64,000 nucleotides of DNA, taken from positions 98,453-162,452 of the forward strand of contig JBBPIE010000013.1 in NCBI GenBank assembly GCA_038040485.1, written 5' to 3'. Each line of letters opens with the position of its first letter. Positions within the stretch are counted from its first letter, which is position 1. The position numbers and the translations under genes were made by a program. The notes below the pieces were generated by a model, which saw only the letters and a program-made list of their open reading frames with translations, ran no database searches and was not told the origin of the DNA. Source of the stretch: Onstottus_B arcticum. Lineage in GTDB: Bacteria > Acidobacteriota > Blastocatellia > UBA7656. Shown here in pieces: positions 1-9,889 of the stretch.

Positions 1-2
1 TT

Positions 3-3000
3 AACAAGGATGACTTTATTCGCAACCTTCGGCTGATGGGCGCGGAAGACTCAATCAAGGGAATCCAGTCGACCGTCACGCCTCAGTTCTTCTCCAACAG
101 CGATTCCATGGACGGAACAGTCGCGGTCGCCGTCTTTTTGATCGAGAGCACCGGCGAGATCGATCCCAATACTTACTCTTGGAGCCAAGCCGATCAGACC
201 ACCGCAATCGCGCAAGTCCTCGACGGCCTGAACTGGTGGGTCGAGCAATCAAGGGCGTTCAACCTCGCCCGCCCGCTTCAGTTTACGTTGGTTCAATACA
301 CGGCTTCGAATCCAGCTTGCCAGCAGCCATACGAACCCATCTTGCACCCCGGCCGCGATGCGAATCTGTGGATAGATCGAATCATGAACAACGTTGGAGC
401 AACGGGGGGTGATACGTTTGTGAAGGTCGCCGCCTTTGATCAACGGCTGAGAGACGAGAACCGAACCAACTGGGCTTACTCGATGTTTATCGCGTACAAC
501 CCGCCCCCGGCGCCGGCGGCTTTCACAGACGGGCGAGCTTCCTGGGCGTACATTGGCGGCCCGCACGTGAATTCGCTGTTTCGAAGCTTCGGCTGGCCGC
601 TCTCGCGAATTGCTAGTCACGAAGCCGGACACATCTTTTTCGCGTGCGACGAGTACTTTCAACCAGGATACCAAACCTGTAGCTGCACCTGTGCGCCTGA
701 GTTGAGACCTGACGCGCTCAACGGCAATTGCCAGGATGCGGCGTGCGGACTCAATTCTACCGGGTGCATGATGCGGCTCAATGAGTTGTCGCTCTGTCCG
801 TTCACCGTAGCGCAGATCGGATGGACCGGCGCGGTTCCCAAACCCGCGCCGACTGCTCCTGTAGGAGTCGTCGCAACCGGGTCCTCACCCTCGCAAGTGA
901 ACTTGATCTGGTTAGACACATCGACCGTCGAAGACGGATTCCAGATAGAGCGGCGCGGCGGATCGACCGCCGAGTTCAGCCAGGTCGGCGTTGTAAGCGG
1001 TAACACCGTAAGCTTCGCCGACTCCGGCGTGTTGGCGAACACAGCGTACGCCTATCGAATTCGCGCCTTCAACAACGCGGGCTCTTCACCTTACTCGAAT
1101 GAAGCCGCGGTAGTGACGCCGTCAAGCCCCTCGGCGCTGTCAATCGCCACAACCAGCCTGCCGGACGCAACTGTTGGAGTGAGCTACAGCCGGACGCTAG
1201 TGGCAAGCGGAGGGCGGCCGGAATACGCATGGCTGGTCGAGAGCGGCGCGCTGCCGCCGGGGCTTTCGATGTCGCAATCTGGCGGCATCTCGGGCACTCC
1301 GTCCACGGGCGGCACCTTCAACTTCTCTTTGCGAGTGACTGACGCCAACGGCGGCTCGGCTGCAAAAGCGCTTACGCTGGTGGTCAAGCCGGCAGCACCC
1401 CTAAGCATCACTTCCACCCAGCTTCCCAAAGCCTCGGTCGGCGCTACCTACAGCCAGAATCTGGGCGCCTCCGGAGGACAAACTCCTTACACATGGTCGA
1501 TCCAGTCAGGGAATCTGCCTGAGGGAATGACGCTCAACCAAATCGGGGTGATTTCAGGAACACCCGAGCGGTCCGGCTCTGCGAGCTTCGTCTTGAGGCT
1601 TACTGACGCGACCGCCTCAAGCGTCTCAGCCACACTCTCGATCATCATCAACCCGTCGGCCTTAATCCTGAACCTGAATACCGCGTCCTTGCCCGACGCA
1701 ATCGTCGGGCAAGACTATTCACAAACGCTCAATGCAGAGGGTGGCGATCCACCCTATCGATTTGAGATCACGAGCGGGCGACTGCCCGAAGGCTTGCGGC
1801 TATCGAGTACGGGGGTGGTCTCCGGGAAGCCCACCGCACCCGGCGAGGTCGAGTTCGACCTTCGCGTCGCTGATCAGAGCGGACAGTCTGTGGCCAAGTC
1901 TCTATCGATAGACGTCGATCCGCCCCCTCAGTTCACCATACTGAGTCCGAGCCTCCTCCCTGTTGCGGCAGTGGGCGTTCCCTATCGACTCGAGTTCAAA
2001 GCAACTGCCGGGGCGCCGCCCTATGAATGGATCAAGAAGAAGAAGAAAAAGAAGTTTGGAGTCTTGCCCGACGGCTTGACGCTTTCAAAAGACGGAGTGT
2101 TGTCCGGCACACCGACAACACAGGGTACTTTTAATTTCACCTTGCGAGCGTTCGACGCCAACGAAAAACTGGCGTCCAGTCCGTTCACTATTGAGGTTGG
2201 TCCGCCTCCGCCTCCGTTGGCGATAAGAACCGAAGCCCTTCCGCAGGCGCTGCAGGGCCTTCCCTATTCGGCGGCCCTCGAAGCGTTTGGAGGCATAGGT
2301 CCTTACACCTGGGAGATTGAAAGCGGAGCCGTGCCTGCCGGCTTAGTCATGAGCGCTCAGGGCGTTATCTCCGGGACAGCGGCATCGGCCGGCGTAGGAA
2401 CTTTTACAGTTCGAGCCAAAGATACGCTTGGCACTTCGACTGTAAAATCGCTGTTCATAACCGTAACCCTTCCGCCTCCTCCGCTGGTGATACTGACCGT
2501 GTCGCTGCCCGAGACGTCAGCCGAGAAGTTCTATTCCCAAACACTGTTCGCCAGCGGCGGCGTCCCTCCCTACGCGTGGACCATCTCGAGCGGCAGCCTG
2601 GCGGCCGGGTTGAATCTTTCCGCGGGTGGCACGCTTTCCGGGACGCCGACCGGCCCGGGAACCAGCGTCTTCGTTGTGCGTCTGACGGATTCCGCGCAGC
2701 AGTCAGTCACGCGGACGCTGGCCGTCACCGTCAAACCTGCGGACAAATTGGCGCCGTTCGGCGCGTTCGAGACCCCGGATTACGGCGCAACGCTCAACAA
2801 CATCGCAACCGGAACCGGTTGGGCTTTGGACAATGTTGGAGTGGCGACTGTCGAAGTCATTCTAGACGGCCAGAAGGTCAGCGAAGGGGTCTACGGTTTA
2901 AGCCGTCCCGATGTCGGCTCCGTCTGGGGTAGCTTCCCCAACGCCGCGCGAGCGGGTTTCAGCTTCAGTCTCGACACGACCAGGTTCAGCAACGGCCAAC

Positions 3001-4157
3001 ACACGCTTGCCGTTCGGGTCCTGGACGCCGCGGGCAACGCAACTTTGATTGGAGCGCGCCCTGTACTCTTCCAGAATCAGGTTCTCATTGTCGTCACCAC
3101 CAACGTGACGCGTGGCACGAAGAACCAGCCGTATAGTTTCCAATTGTTGGCGGCCAACGGAAAGCCTCCTTACTCGTGGACGGTAAGTTCAGGTTCATTG
3201 CCCCCAGGGCTCTCGCTAAATCTTGCGGGCGTAATCTCGGGCACGCCCACCGTTGTCAACAACTTCACGTTCACAGTGCGCGTGACCGATTCGGTTGGAG
3301 CCGCGGCGCTGGCAAGCTTTTCGCTAACCATCTTGTCCGACATCCCGATTCTCAGAGTTCTAAGCTCGGGTCCGCAGACGCAGGGCCTCACCGGAGTTGC
3401 GTACTCTCAACAACTCTTCTTCACAGGCGGCGTGCCGCCCGTTGTCTGGAGTATGGGAACCGGTTCACTCCCGCCGGGACTGACCCTGGGCGGCGCATCG
3501 GGGATAATCTCGGGCACGCCAACGCATGTCGGGACGTTCAACTTCACCGTACGAGTGACCGACTCCGTGCAGACTACCGATGATTCAGATCCGATCTCGA
3601 TCACCGTACTCCCGGGCCCGCTTCTTATCCTGACCACCGGCGATCTAACCAAAGGCACCAAGGGCACGCCGTATTCGTTTGTGTTGCAGAAAGCCGGCGG
3701 AGCGCCGGCTTACACCTGGTCGCTCGCAAGCGGAGCGTTGCCTCCGGGTCTTGCGCTCAACGCCACGACCGGAGCTATCAGCGGCACGCCGACTCTGGAT
3801 GGCGAGTTCACATTCACGGTCAAGCTCACCGATTCACTGCTCGTGAACGTCACGTCGGGGACTTTGAGGATCATCGTCGACCCGGCGCCGCTGGTGATCA
3901 CCAGCGGGGGCGATCTGACGTCGGGCAAGCTCAACGTCAACTACTCGTTCCAGCTCCTGTTCACCGGAGGCAGAGCGCCGTACACATGGGCTCTCGCAAC
4001 TGGAGCGCTTCCAACAGGACTGACGCTGGACACGGCAACCGGACTCATCTCGGGCAAGCCTACTGCAATCGGCACATTCACGTTCACGGTTAGCTTAACT
4101 GATGGCCAGCCGGTAACGGTGCAATCCCAAACGCTCAGGATAGCAATAACGCCGTGA
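3..4157 (+). CDS. Secreted metalloprotease-like protein with FN3 and putative-Ig repeats (5' partial)
   Basis: The reading frame is open to the left edge, so the gene starts outside the window; the first internal Met is at base 36 and residues are numbered from it. A zinc-protease signature HEAGH lies at 195-199, followed by a DE pair at 205-206 and a Cys-rich stretch with a CMM triplet. A fibronectin type III domain follows (about 272-362), then six putative-Ig (He_PIG-type) repeats (about 368-905). Each repeat carries a Y-S-x-x-L entry and an LPxGL...ISGTPT core. A different Ig-like domain (about 907-1012) separates these from four more repeats up to the C-terminus. I infer an extracellular or surface protein that binds polymer and may cleave peptides. 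One repeat holds seven consecutive lysines, which is odd. The gene is convergent with the PBP4 gene, with only 15 bases between them. Architecture is clear; substrate is unknown. Confidence 0.85.
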   Translation, partial: NKDDFIRNLRLMGAEDSIKGIQSTVTPQFFSNSDSMDGTVAVAVFLIESTGEIDPNTYSWSQADQTTAIAQVLDGLNWWVEQSRAFNLARPLQFTLVQYTASNPACQQPYEPILHPGRDANLWIDRIMNNVGATGGDTFVKVAAFDQRLRDENRTNWAYSMFIAYNPPPAPAAFTDGRASWAYIGGPHVNSLFRSFGWPLSRIASHEAGHIFFACDEYFQPGYQTCSCTCAPELRPDALNGNCQDAACGLNSTGCMMRLNELSLCPFTVAQIGWTGAVPKPAPTAPVGVVATGSSPSQVNLIWLDTSTVEDGFQIERRGGSTAEFSQVGVVSGNTVSFADSGVLANTAYAYRIRAFNNAGSSPYSNEAAVVTPSSPSALSIATTSLPDATVGVSYSRTLVASGGRPEYAWLVESGALPPGLSMSQSGGISGTPSTGGTFNFSLRVTDANGGSAAKALTLVVKPAAPLSITSTQLPKASVGATYSQNLGASGGQTPYTWSIQSGNLPEGMTLNQIGVISGTPERSGSASFVLRLTDATASSVSATLSIIINPSALILNLNTASLPDAIVGQDYSQTLNAEGGDPPYRFEITSGRLPEGLRLSSTGVVSGKPTAPGEVEFDLRVADQSGQSVAKSLSIDVDPPPQFTILSPSLLPVAAVGVPYRLEFKATAGAPPYEWIKKKKKKKFGVLPDGLTLSKDGVLSGTPTTQGTFNFTLRAFDANEKLASSPFTIEVGPPPPPLAIRTEALPQALQGLPYSAALEAFGGIGPYTWEIESGAVPAGLVMSAQGVISGTAASAGVGTFTVRAKDTLGTSTVKSLFITVTLPPPPLVILTVSLPETSAEKFYSQTLFASGGVPPYAWTISSGSLAAGLNLSAGGTLSGTPTGPGTSVFVVRLTDSAQQSVTRTLAVTVKPADKLAPFGAFETPDYGATLNNIATGTGWALDNVGVATVEVILDGQKVSEGVYGLSRPDVGSVWGSFPNAARAGFSFSLDTTRFSNGQHTLAVRVLDAAGNATLIGARPVLFQNQVLIVVTTNVTRGTKNQPYSFQLLAANGKPPYSWTVSSGSLPPGLSLNLAGVISGTPTVVNNFTFTVRVTDSVGAAALASFSLTILSDIPILRVLSSGPQTQGLTGVAYSQQLFFTGGVPPVVWSMGTGSLPPGLTLGGASGIISGTPTHVGTFNFTVRVTDSVQTTDDSDPISITVLPGPLLILTTGDLTKGTKGTPYSFVLQKAGGAPAYTWSLASGALPPGLALNATTGAISGTPTLDGEFTFTVKLTDSLLVNVTSGTLRIIVDPAPLVITSGGDLTSGKLNVNYSFQLLFTGGRAPYTWALATGALPTGLTLDTATGLISGKPTAIGTFTFTVSLTDGQPVTVQSQTLRIAITP
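2034..2054 (+). repeat. In-frame AAG/AAA run encoding seven lysines
   Basis: Seven Lys codons (six AAG, one AAA) sit in the fourth putative-Ig repeat, exactly where sister repeats carry the short SGxLPPGL loop. The run length is a multiple of three, so the frame stays open. It looks like a triplet-repeat expansion in a surface loop. Confidence 0.8.
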
Positions 4158-4172
4158 GTCTCGCCGGGTGGT

Positions 4173-5897
4173 TTACTGGCTCTTGCCGGTGAAGCCCGCG
4201 AGCATCACCGCAATCGCGTCGAGGTCTTCGCGAGGCGGGGGGATTGGCGTTTTCGGGGCCAACAAAGGATCGCGTAATGCCGCGCTCCGTTCCAGGTTGT
4301 AGTAGTTGTTGAGCATCAGCGAGAAAGCCAGTCGTTCGCCCGATGCCGTCGTGACGAAACCCGACATCGTGAAAACATAACGAAGACTCCCGGTCTTCGC
4401 GCGAACATTGCCAGCCGCGGCCGTTCCCTTCATTCGCTTCTCCAACGTTCCATCCACGCCCGCGATCGGAAGCGCATTCCGATAAGCTTCAGCCAGGCGG
4501 TGCCGGCTCATGTACGCGAGAAGCGCAACGGTCGCGTTCGGAGTGATCACGTCGCGCCGGCTCAAACCCGCGCCCTCCTCCAGCAACACGTCGCCTTCCT
4601 TCACTCCGGCCTGCGCGAGAAACTCCTGCATCGACTCAACACCCTTGTCTTCGGTCGTCAGTTGGGGGTTGAGGGGTTGAGGGTTGGGCTCCGATTTCTC
4701 GGTTTGCGCGCCGCCGGCTGCATTCTTCGCACTGCTCTTTTCTTCTGACGCCGAACTCATATCCCCCTTCCCCCGGTTCGCTCCGACTTGCAAAAGCAGC
4801 AACTGCGCCCACAGGTTTTGCGAAGGCTTAAGCGTCTCGCGAACCATGTCCTTCAATGCCATTGATTCGATGGAACAGATCTCGATGAGTTTGCTGAGAT
4901 CGAGCGGCGTCACGTCACGATATTTCGAGTCGATCGTGCGCGTTCGACCTATCACCGTGACGCCCCGCCTCGCGAGCGCCTCCTTGAGCATACTCACAAA
5001 CAAGCTCGCGGGATTGTGAACGGCGTACGAGCCCGTGAAACCCGCGCTGTCCACCGCCGCGTGTCCCGACACGTAGATGATGTTCTCGCCGACCGGACGA
5101 TAAACCGATATGCGAGTTTCAGTTCCCTTTGCAGCCGTTTGTGTGCGGTTGATGATCGTCACAAGCGAGGTCTGCGGGCCGGTCGATATGCGGCACGGCA
5201 AGCCCGCTCGCTCGGCTGGCTTCACAAAGAGATCGATCGAGTTGTCGTTGACCGTGAGCGCCGACGCTTCCGCGCCGTAGTAGGCTTGAAGATCGTCCCA
5301 CTCCCAACCCGACCCGAACGGCGGACCGCTGAAGAAGCTCTCATCGCCGATCAGATCGCCCTCGACGCGCCTGACTCCAGCGTTCACGATTTGCGCCACC
5401 AGCGGATCGAGCGGCTTCCAGTAGTCGCCCTCATTCAGGCGCGCCGCCATCGTCGGATCGCCGCGCCCATACACGATCAAGTCGCCCTTCACCGTCCCGT
5501 TCGCGTCGGGTCTCGATGAACAATAGACCGAGGTCTTGATTCGAAATTCCGGGCCGAGCCTGTCGAGGGCGAGCGCCGCAGTGAAGAGCTTGGCGTTGGA
5601 AGCGGGGCTGAAGTACTTCTGAGGGTTGTGCTCGAAGACGGTCTTGCCGGAATCGAGCGAGACGATCTTGACGCCCCACGACGCGGCGGTGAAACGCGGG
5701 AGCGCGATGTGAGCCGCGATTCTCGCGCGAAGTGAGTCGAGGGTCTCAGCTTGAACCGCAGGTCGCTGAGCTGACTGCGCCGCGCGGTCTTGCGCGGTTG
5801 CTGCCCGTAATGCCGCAGGGTCAAGCGGCGTTCCGAGCAAGAGCGTCACGGCTGAAACGCAAATCAACGCGGCACGATTCATTGGACTCTTGATCAT
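4173..5897 (-). CDS. dacB: D-alanyl-D-alanine carboxypeptidase/endopeptidase, PBP4 type
   Basis: This is a class C penicillin-binding protein that trims peptidoglycan cross-links in the periplasm. The three active-site motifs are all visible: SNAK at 100-103 (SxxK, nucleophile Ser100), SQN at 359-361 (SxN) and KTG at 501-503. An N-terminal signal peptide is predicted (about 1-35). The large insertion between SxxK and SxN is typical of the PBP4/DacB family, and 574 residues is slightly long. The excess includes a low-complexity segment (about 380-415) containing a proline/asparagine-rich stretch encoded by a repeat of the word CTCAACCC. No partner gene adjoins it; the next gene upstream is the nucleotidyltransferase-like gene on the same strand. 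Confidence 0.93.
   Translation of the reverse strand: MIKSPMNRAALICVSAVTLLLGTPLDPAALRAATAQDRAAQSAQRPAVQAETLDSLRARIAAHIALPRFTAASWGVKIVSLDSGKTVFEHNPQKYFSPASNAKLFTAALALDRLGPEFRIKTSVYCSSRPDANGTVKGDLIVYGRGDPTMAARLNEGDYWKPLDPLVAQIVNAGVRRVEGDLIGDESFFSGPPFGSGWEWDDLQAYYGAEASALTVNDNSIDLFVKPAERAGLPCRISTGPQTSLVTIINRTQTAAKGTETRISVYRPVGENIIYVSGHAAVDSAGFTGSYAVHNPASLFVSMLKEALARRGVTVIGRTRTIDSKYRDVTPLDLSKLIEICSIESMALKDMVRETLKPSQNLWAQLLLLQVGANRGKGDMSSASEEKSSAKNAAGGAQTEKSEPNPQPLNPQLTTEDKGVESMQEFLAQAGVKEGDVLLEEGAGLSRRDVITPNATVALLAYMSRHRLAEAYRNALPIAGVDGTLEKRMKGTAAAGNVRAKTGSLRYVFTMSGFVTTASGERLAFSLMLNNYYNLERSAALRDPLLAPKTPIPPPREDLDAIAVMLAGFTGKSQ
4661..4688. repeat. Phrase repeat (CTCAACCC words) inside the dacB coding region
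   Basis: Read on the minus strand, the words CCCAACC, CTCAACCC and CTCAACCCCC follow one another. They encode an N-P-Q-P-L-N-P-Q-L segment in frame within the low-complexity insert of the PBP4 protein. The style matches the intergenic phrase repeats elsewhere in the window. No second arm was seen nearby. Confidence 0.6.
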
Positions 5898-5930
5898 CGC
5901 TGCGAGGTAACTCTCAAGCCTCGGGCCGCG

Positions 5931-6488
5931 TTACTCGGCGCGCGCCTCGCTGACTAGTTCTTCAAACAATGGCACGAGATCGCCGGCATACTGTCCGAGG
6001 TAGTCTCGAACTCGCTTCACGTCAGCTCCGGCTTTGACAAGCTCGACGACATCCACGATGTCTCTGCGCCGTTTCGCCGCCAGTTTCATGTAAATGAGCG
6101 CCTCAATTGGAACGATGGCCAGGCCTTCACTCTTTGGGGGATGGTCGAGAACCTCTTCCAGTTGAGGGCCGAGCGCGGCAGGCGAGAGGTAATCTATGCG
6201 AATACCATCGACTTCAATTGGGACGCCGGGCTTGAAAGCCACCAGCGATCCCTGATGGTCAAACGCTTCTTCCCCCACCAGAAAATCTACGTCGGTGGTG
6301 GCTCGAATGTAGCCGTGAGCTCCGACGGCCAGTCCACCGGCCAACGCGTGGCGAATCCCAAGAAGATTCAATTGGGCGGCAGTTTTGAGCGCCGCATCAC
6401 GCACTCTGGGAGCAACGAAGCGGAAGGTGTCTTTGATGTCCATGAGATCTGCAGGACGACGAGGAATCTGTGCATACGACATTTCCAT
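5931..6488 (-). CDS. AbiEii/MNT-like nucleotidyltransferase-fold protein
   Basis: Residues 51-68 carry a minimal nucleotidyltransferase signature: GG-x4-HG, then R-x2-T-D-V-D, with the catalytic-type aspartates at 66 and 68. This pattern matches the AbiEii-like / DUF6036-type families that act as toxins in type IV abortive-infection systems or as uncharacterised transferases. A C-terminal helical part (about 125-185) contains a K-R-R-R-D-I-V-D segment typical of these proteins. Met16 is an alternative start. No AbiEi-like antitoxin is adjacent. The gene is divergent from the restriction-modification gene, with about 230 bases between the likely starts. The fold call is good; the toxin role is inference. 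Confidence 0.6.
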   Translation of the reverse strand: MEMSYAQIPRRPADLMDIKDTFRFVAPRVRDAALKTAAQLNLLGIRHALAGGLAVGAHGYIRATTDVDFLVGEEAFDHQGSLVAFKPGVPIEVDGIRIDYLSPAALGPQLEEVLDHPPKSEGLAIVPIEALIYMKLAAKRRRDIVDVVELVKAGADVKRVRDYLGQYAGDLVPLFEELVSEARAE

Positions 6489-6722
6489 TGCTGGCTTAGG
6501 TCTTCACCAATTTGCAAACGAACTGAGATTGAGTATAGGACCGGCTTACTGGCTGCGCAATGATTGTCTGGGGAGAGGAGGCTTGCGGTTGCCGCGCCGA
6601 ATGCTCCAAGGTGATTGCGGCCTCTCAGGCAACCGGATATTCTTCTGACGCTCGCGAGCCCTTGGATTGTCGTTCGCGTTCCGAGAGAGGAAGCTCATTC
6701 CGGCTTGCATTCGATTCGAGCG

Positions 6723-9700
6723 ATGCAAAGACTGAATCTCAAGACAACTCACAAACCCGTTAGGGATTACTACGAGGCGCTTCAGCAGTTCTCCAGGATT
6801 GGCGTCTCGCACGAGGGCGCAGTCCGAAGCGCCTTTCAATCTCTGCTCGAATCATGCGGCTCTCAGTTTGGTTGGAAGCTGGTTCCCGAATGGCCGATAA
6901 AGAAATCGCGCCTCCGGGTCGATGGCGCTCTCGTTGACGCCTTCAATCTGACACACGGTTTCTGGGAGGCCAAAGATCAACACGATGATCTTAAGGTCGA
7001 AGTTAAGCGCAAGTTCGCTGCGGGCTATCCCCGAAACAACATCCTCTTTCAAGCGCCCGAGCGAGCGATCCTCTATCAGGACAGCCGGCACGTACTCGAC
7101 GAAGACATCACGAAACCCGAAGCTCTCGTAGAAACTCTCAAACGCTTTGTCGAGTACACGCCTCCGGCATTCGAGGAGTGGGAAGAGGCCGTCGCGCAGT
7201 TTCAAGTCAAAGTGCCGGAGCTTGCCGCGGCGTTGGTTAAGCTCATCGATGAAGAGAGGAAAACAAATAGCCGGTTCATCGAGGCATTTACCGGGTTCTT
7301 GGAGCTGTGCCGTCAGTCGATAAACCCCAATCTTTCGGAACAGGCTGTTGAAGAAATGCTCATCCAGCACCTGTTAACCGAGCGCATCTTCCGCACCGTT
7401 TTCGACAATGCCGACTTCACTCGCCGCAACGTCATCGCAGCCGAGATTGAAAAAGTCATAGACGCGCTAACCTCTCATTCCTTCAGCCGCGAGGCGTTCT
7501 TAAAGAGCCTCGATCACTTCTATAAAGCGATTGAAACGACTGCCGCGACGATCGACGACTTCTCGCATAAGCAGCACTTCTTGAATGCCGTCTACGAGAA
7601 GTTCTTTCAGGGATTCTCGGTCAAAGTCGCCGACACGCACGGCATCGTCTACACGCCTCAGCCAATCGTGAACTTCATGGTTCGTAGCGTCGAGGACATC
7701 CTTGAAAAGGAATTCGGCAAGACACTCAGCAGCCGGGACGTCCATATTCTCGATCCGTTTGTGGGCACAGGAAATTTCATCGTGAGGGTGATTCAGGAAA
7801 TCAAAAAGACCGCGCTGCCTCACAAGTACAAACACGAGCTTCATTGCAACGAAGTGATGTTGTTGCCTTACTACATAGCCTCAATGAACATCGAGCACGA
7901 GTATTTCGAGAGGACCGGAACCTACGAACCGTTCGAAGGAATTTGCCTCGTTGATACCTTCGAGTTGGCTGAGGGTAGTCAGACACGGCTTTCATTCATG
8001 ACCGCGGAAAACACGGCTCGCGTGGAACGTCAGAAACGCAGCCCGATATTTGTCATTATCGGGAATCCTCCTTATAACACAGCTCAGTTGAATGAAAACG
8101 ACAACAACAAGAATCGCAAGTACAAGGTCATGGATAAGCGTGTCTCGGAAACCTACGGGAAAGATTCAAAGGCTACGCTTGTGAGTAAACTGAGCGATCC
8201 TTATGTAAAGGCAATCCGTTGGGCATCAGATCGAATAGGTGAGGAAGGGATAGTGGCATTTGTGACGAATAGTGGTTTCTTAGATCAGATCGCCTTTGAT
8301 GGGATACGAAAGCACCTCGAGCAAGACTTTGATGAGATCTACATTTTTGATTTGGGCGGTAACGTCAGGAAGAACACGAAACTGTCAGGGACCACTCATA
8401 ATGTCTTTGGTATACAAGTAGGTGTCAGCATCAATCTGCTCGTCAGAAAAAGGACCGGCCGACCCTCTAACGGCGCGACAATCTACTATGCGCGAGTAGA
8501 CGAATTCTGGCGCAGAGAAAACAAGTATCGGTATCTCGAGGAGTCAGGGAACAGAACTAATATTGATTGGCAGGTCGTTCACCCTGAGGGGAATAATACG
8601 TGGCTTACAGAGGGACTTCACACTGACTTCAACTCGTTCCTACCGATAGCAACAAAGGCGACAAAACAAGCAAAGCGGTTGAATCCTGAGGTCGTCTTCA
8701 AGACTTACAGCCTTGGTGTGGCAACAAATCGCGACGAATGGGTCTATGATTTTAGGCAAACTGATCTAGAGCAGAAGATCCGGACCCTTGTCCAGAATTA
8801 TACCCTTGAATCTGCGCGATACGCTCAGGAGAGCGAGATTCACAACATTGATGAATTCGTGAATAACAACCCCAGATTTCTAAAATGGACTGACAGGCTG
8901 AAGGAAGCTCTACAGCAAAGAAAAGTACTTAGATTTGATCCAACACAAATCCGTCATTCGCTATATCGCCCCTTCGTCAAAAAGTTTCTGTATTTCGATC
9001 ATCTTCTCAATCAAAGAAGATACCGGCAGCATATTGTCTTCCCTAACCCCGAGTCTGAAACCGAAAACCAAGTGATCTGTGTTGGCGGCTATGGTCGAAA
9101 GGTGTTTTCTGTTCTGTTGAGTAGTTGCATTCCAGATTTGAACTTTTACGCTGATCCACAACAATCTTTCCCCGTGTACACCTATGACGAGGACGGCACC
9201 AACCGCAAAGAGAACATCACTGACTGGGTGCTTGAGAAGTTCCGCTCGCACTACGATGAATCATCAATCACCAAGTGGGACATCTTTCACTACGTCTATG
9301 CCCTTCTCCATCATGCCGTCTATCGTGAGCGTTACGCCGCAAACCTCAAGCGGGAGCTTCCCCGTATTCCGTTCGCTCCCGGCTTCCGAGCCTTCGCAGA
9401 CGCGGGCGCGCGGTTGGCAGACATCCACGTGAACTACGAAGAGCAGCCGGAATATCCACTCGACAAGATCGAAGTACCCGGCGCGCAACTCGACTGGCGA
9501 GTCGAGAGGATGCGGCTGACGAAAGACAAGACTGAAATCATCTACAACGACTTCTTGCGGCTGTCAGGGATTCCGCTGGAGTGTTTCGAGTATCGCCTGG
9601 GCAATCGCTCGGCGTTAGAGTGGGTGATCGACCAGTATCAAGTCTCAACAGACAAGCGAAGCGGCATAACCAACGATCCAAACCGCGCCGACGATCCCGA

Positions 9701-9800
9701 GTACATCGTCAGGCTGATCGGCCAGGTGATCACTGTAAGCTTGGAAACGGTAAGGATCGTTCGCGGGCTGCCCGTCCTCGGGATCGCGCCAGACGCCTAG
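6723..9800 (+). CDS. Single-chain restriction-modification enzyme (type IIG / helicase-less type ISP-like)
   Basis: About 1025 residues from the preferred start; an in-frame start 36 codons upstream is possible, but that extension looks non-conserved. An N-terminal Mrr/PD-(D/E)xK-like nuclease is suggested by a VDG aspartate near 67 followed by WEAK (Glu82, Lys84). The centre is an N6-adenine methyltransferase: motif I LDPFVGTGNF (about 343-352) and motif IV NPPY (about 448). The C-terminal third would hold target recognition. I see no Walker or DExx helicase motifs, unlike LlaBIII-type ISP enzymes, which are about 1.5 times longer. The product probably methylates and cuts DNA alone. The middle and 3' parts look more AT-rich than the flanking genes, which suggests horizontal acquisition. 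Neighbours are an AbiEii-like gene and a toxin-antitoxin pair. Confidence 0.85.
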   Translation: MQRLNLKTTHKPVRDYYEALQQFSRIGVSHEGAVRSAFQSLLESCGSQFGWKLVPEWPIKKSRLRVDGALVDAFNLTHGFWEAKDQHDDLKVEVKRKFAAGYPRNNILFQAPERAILYQDSRHVLDEDITKPEALVETLKRFVEYTPPAFEEWEEAVAQFQVKVPELAAALVKLIDEERKTNSRFIEAFTGFLELCRQSINPNLSEQAVEEMLIQHLLTERIFRTVFDNADFTRRNVIAAEIEKVIDALTSHSFSREAFLKSLDHFYKAIETTAATIDDFSHKQHFLNAVYEKFFQGFSVKVADTHGIVYTPQPIVNFMVRSVEDILEKEFGKTLSSRDVHILDPFVGTGNFIVRVIQEIKKTALPHKYKHELHCNEVMLLPYYIASMNIEHEYFERTGTYEPFEGICLVDTFELAEGSQTRLSFMTAENTARVERQKRSPIFVIIGNPPYNTAQLNENDNNKNRKYKVMDKRVSETYGKDSKATLVSKLSDPYVKAIRWASDRIGEEGIVAFVTNSGFLDQIAFDGIRKHLEQDFDEIYIFDLGGNVRKNTKLSGTTHNVFGIQVGVSINLLVRKRTGRPSNGATIYYARVDEFWRRENKYRYLEESGNRTNIDWQVVHPEGNNTWLTEGLHTDFNSFLPIATKATKQAKRLNPEVVFKTYSLGVATNRDEWVYDFRQTDLEQKIRTLVQNYTLESARYAQESEIHNIDEFVNNNPRFLKWTDRLKEALQQRKVLRFDPTQIRHSLYRPFVKKFLYFDHLLNQRRYRQHIVFPNPESETENQVICVGGYGRKVFSVLLSSCIPDLNFYADPQQSFPVYTYDEDGTNRKENITDWVLEKFRSHYDESSITKWDIFHYVYALLHHAVYRERYAANLKRELPRIPFAPGFRAFADAGARLADIHVNYEEQPEYPLDKIEVPGAQLDWRVERMRLTKDKTEIIYNDFLRLSGIPLECFEYRLGNRSALEWVIDQYQVSTDKRSGITNDPNRADDPEYIVRLIGQVITVSLETVRIVRGLPVLGIAPDA

Positions 9801-9889
9801 AAACAGTTGGCTACCCAAGTCGCTCGTCGATTCACGAATCGTCGTTGGTGAGAATGATGCCGCCACCGCCCGCTTGAAAAGGCTTCGTC

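Noticed and set aside
2034..2054. Sequencing artefact in the lysine run
   Set aside because: The run is a whole number of codons and the frame stays open on both sides, so an indel error is unlikely, though read data would settle it.
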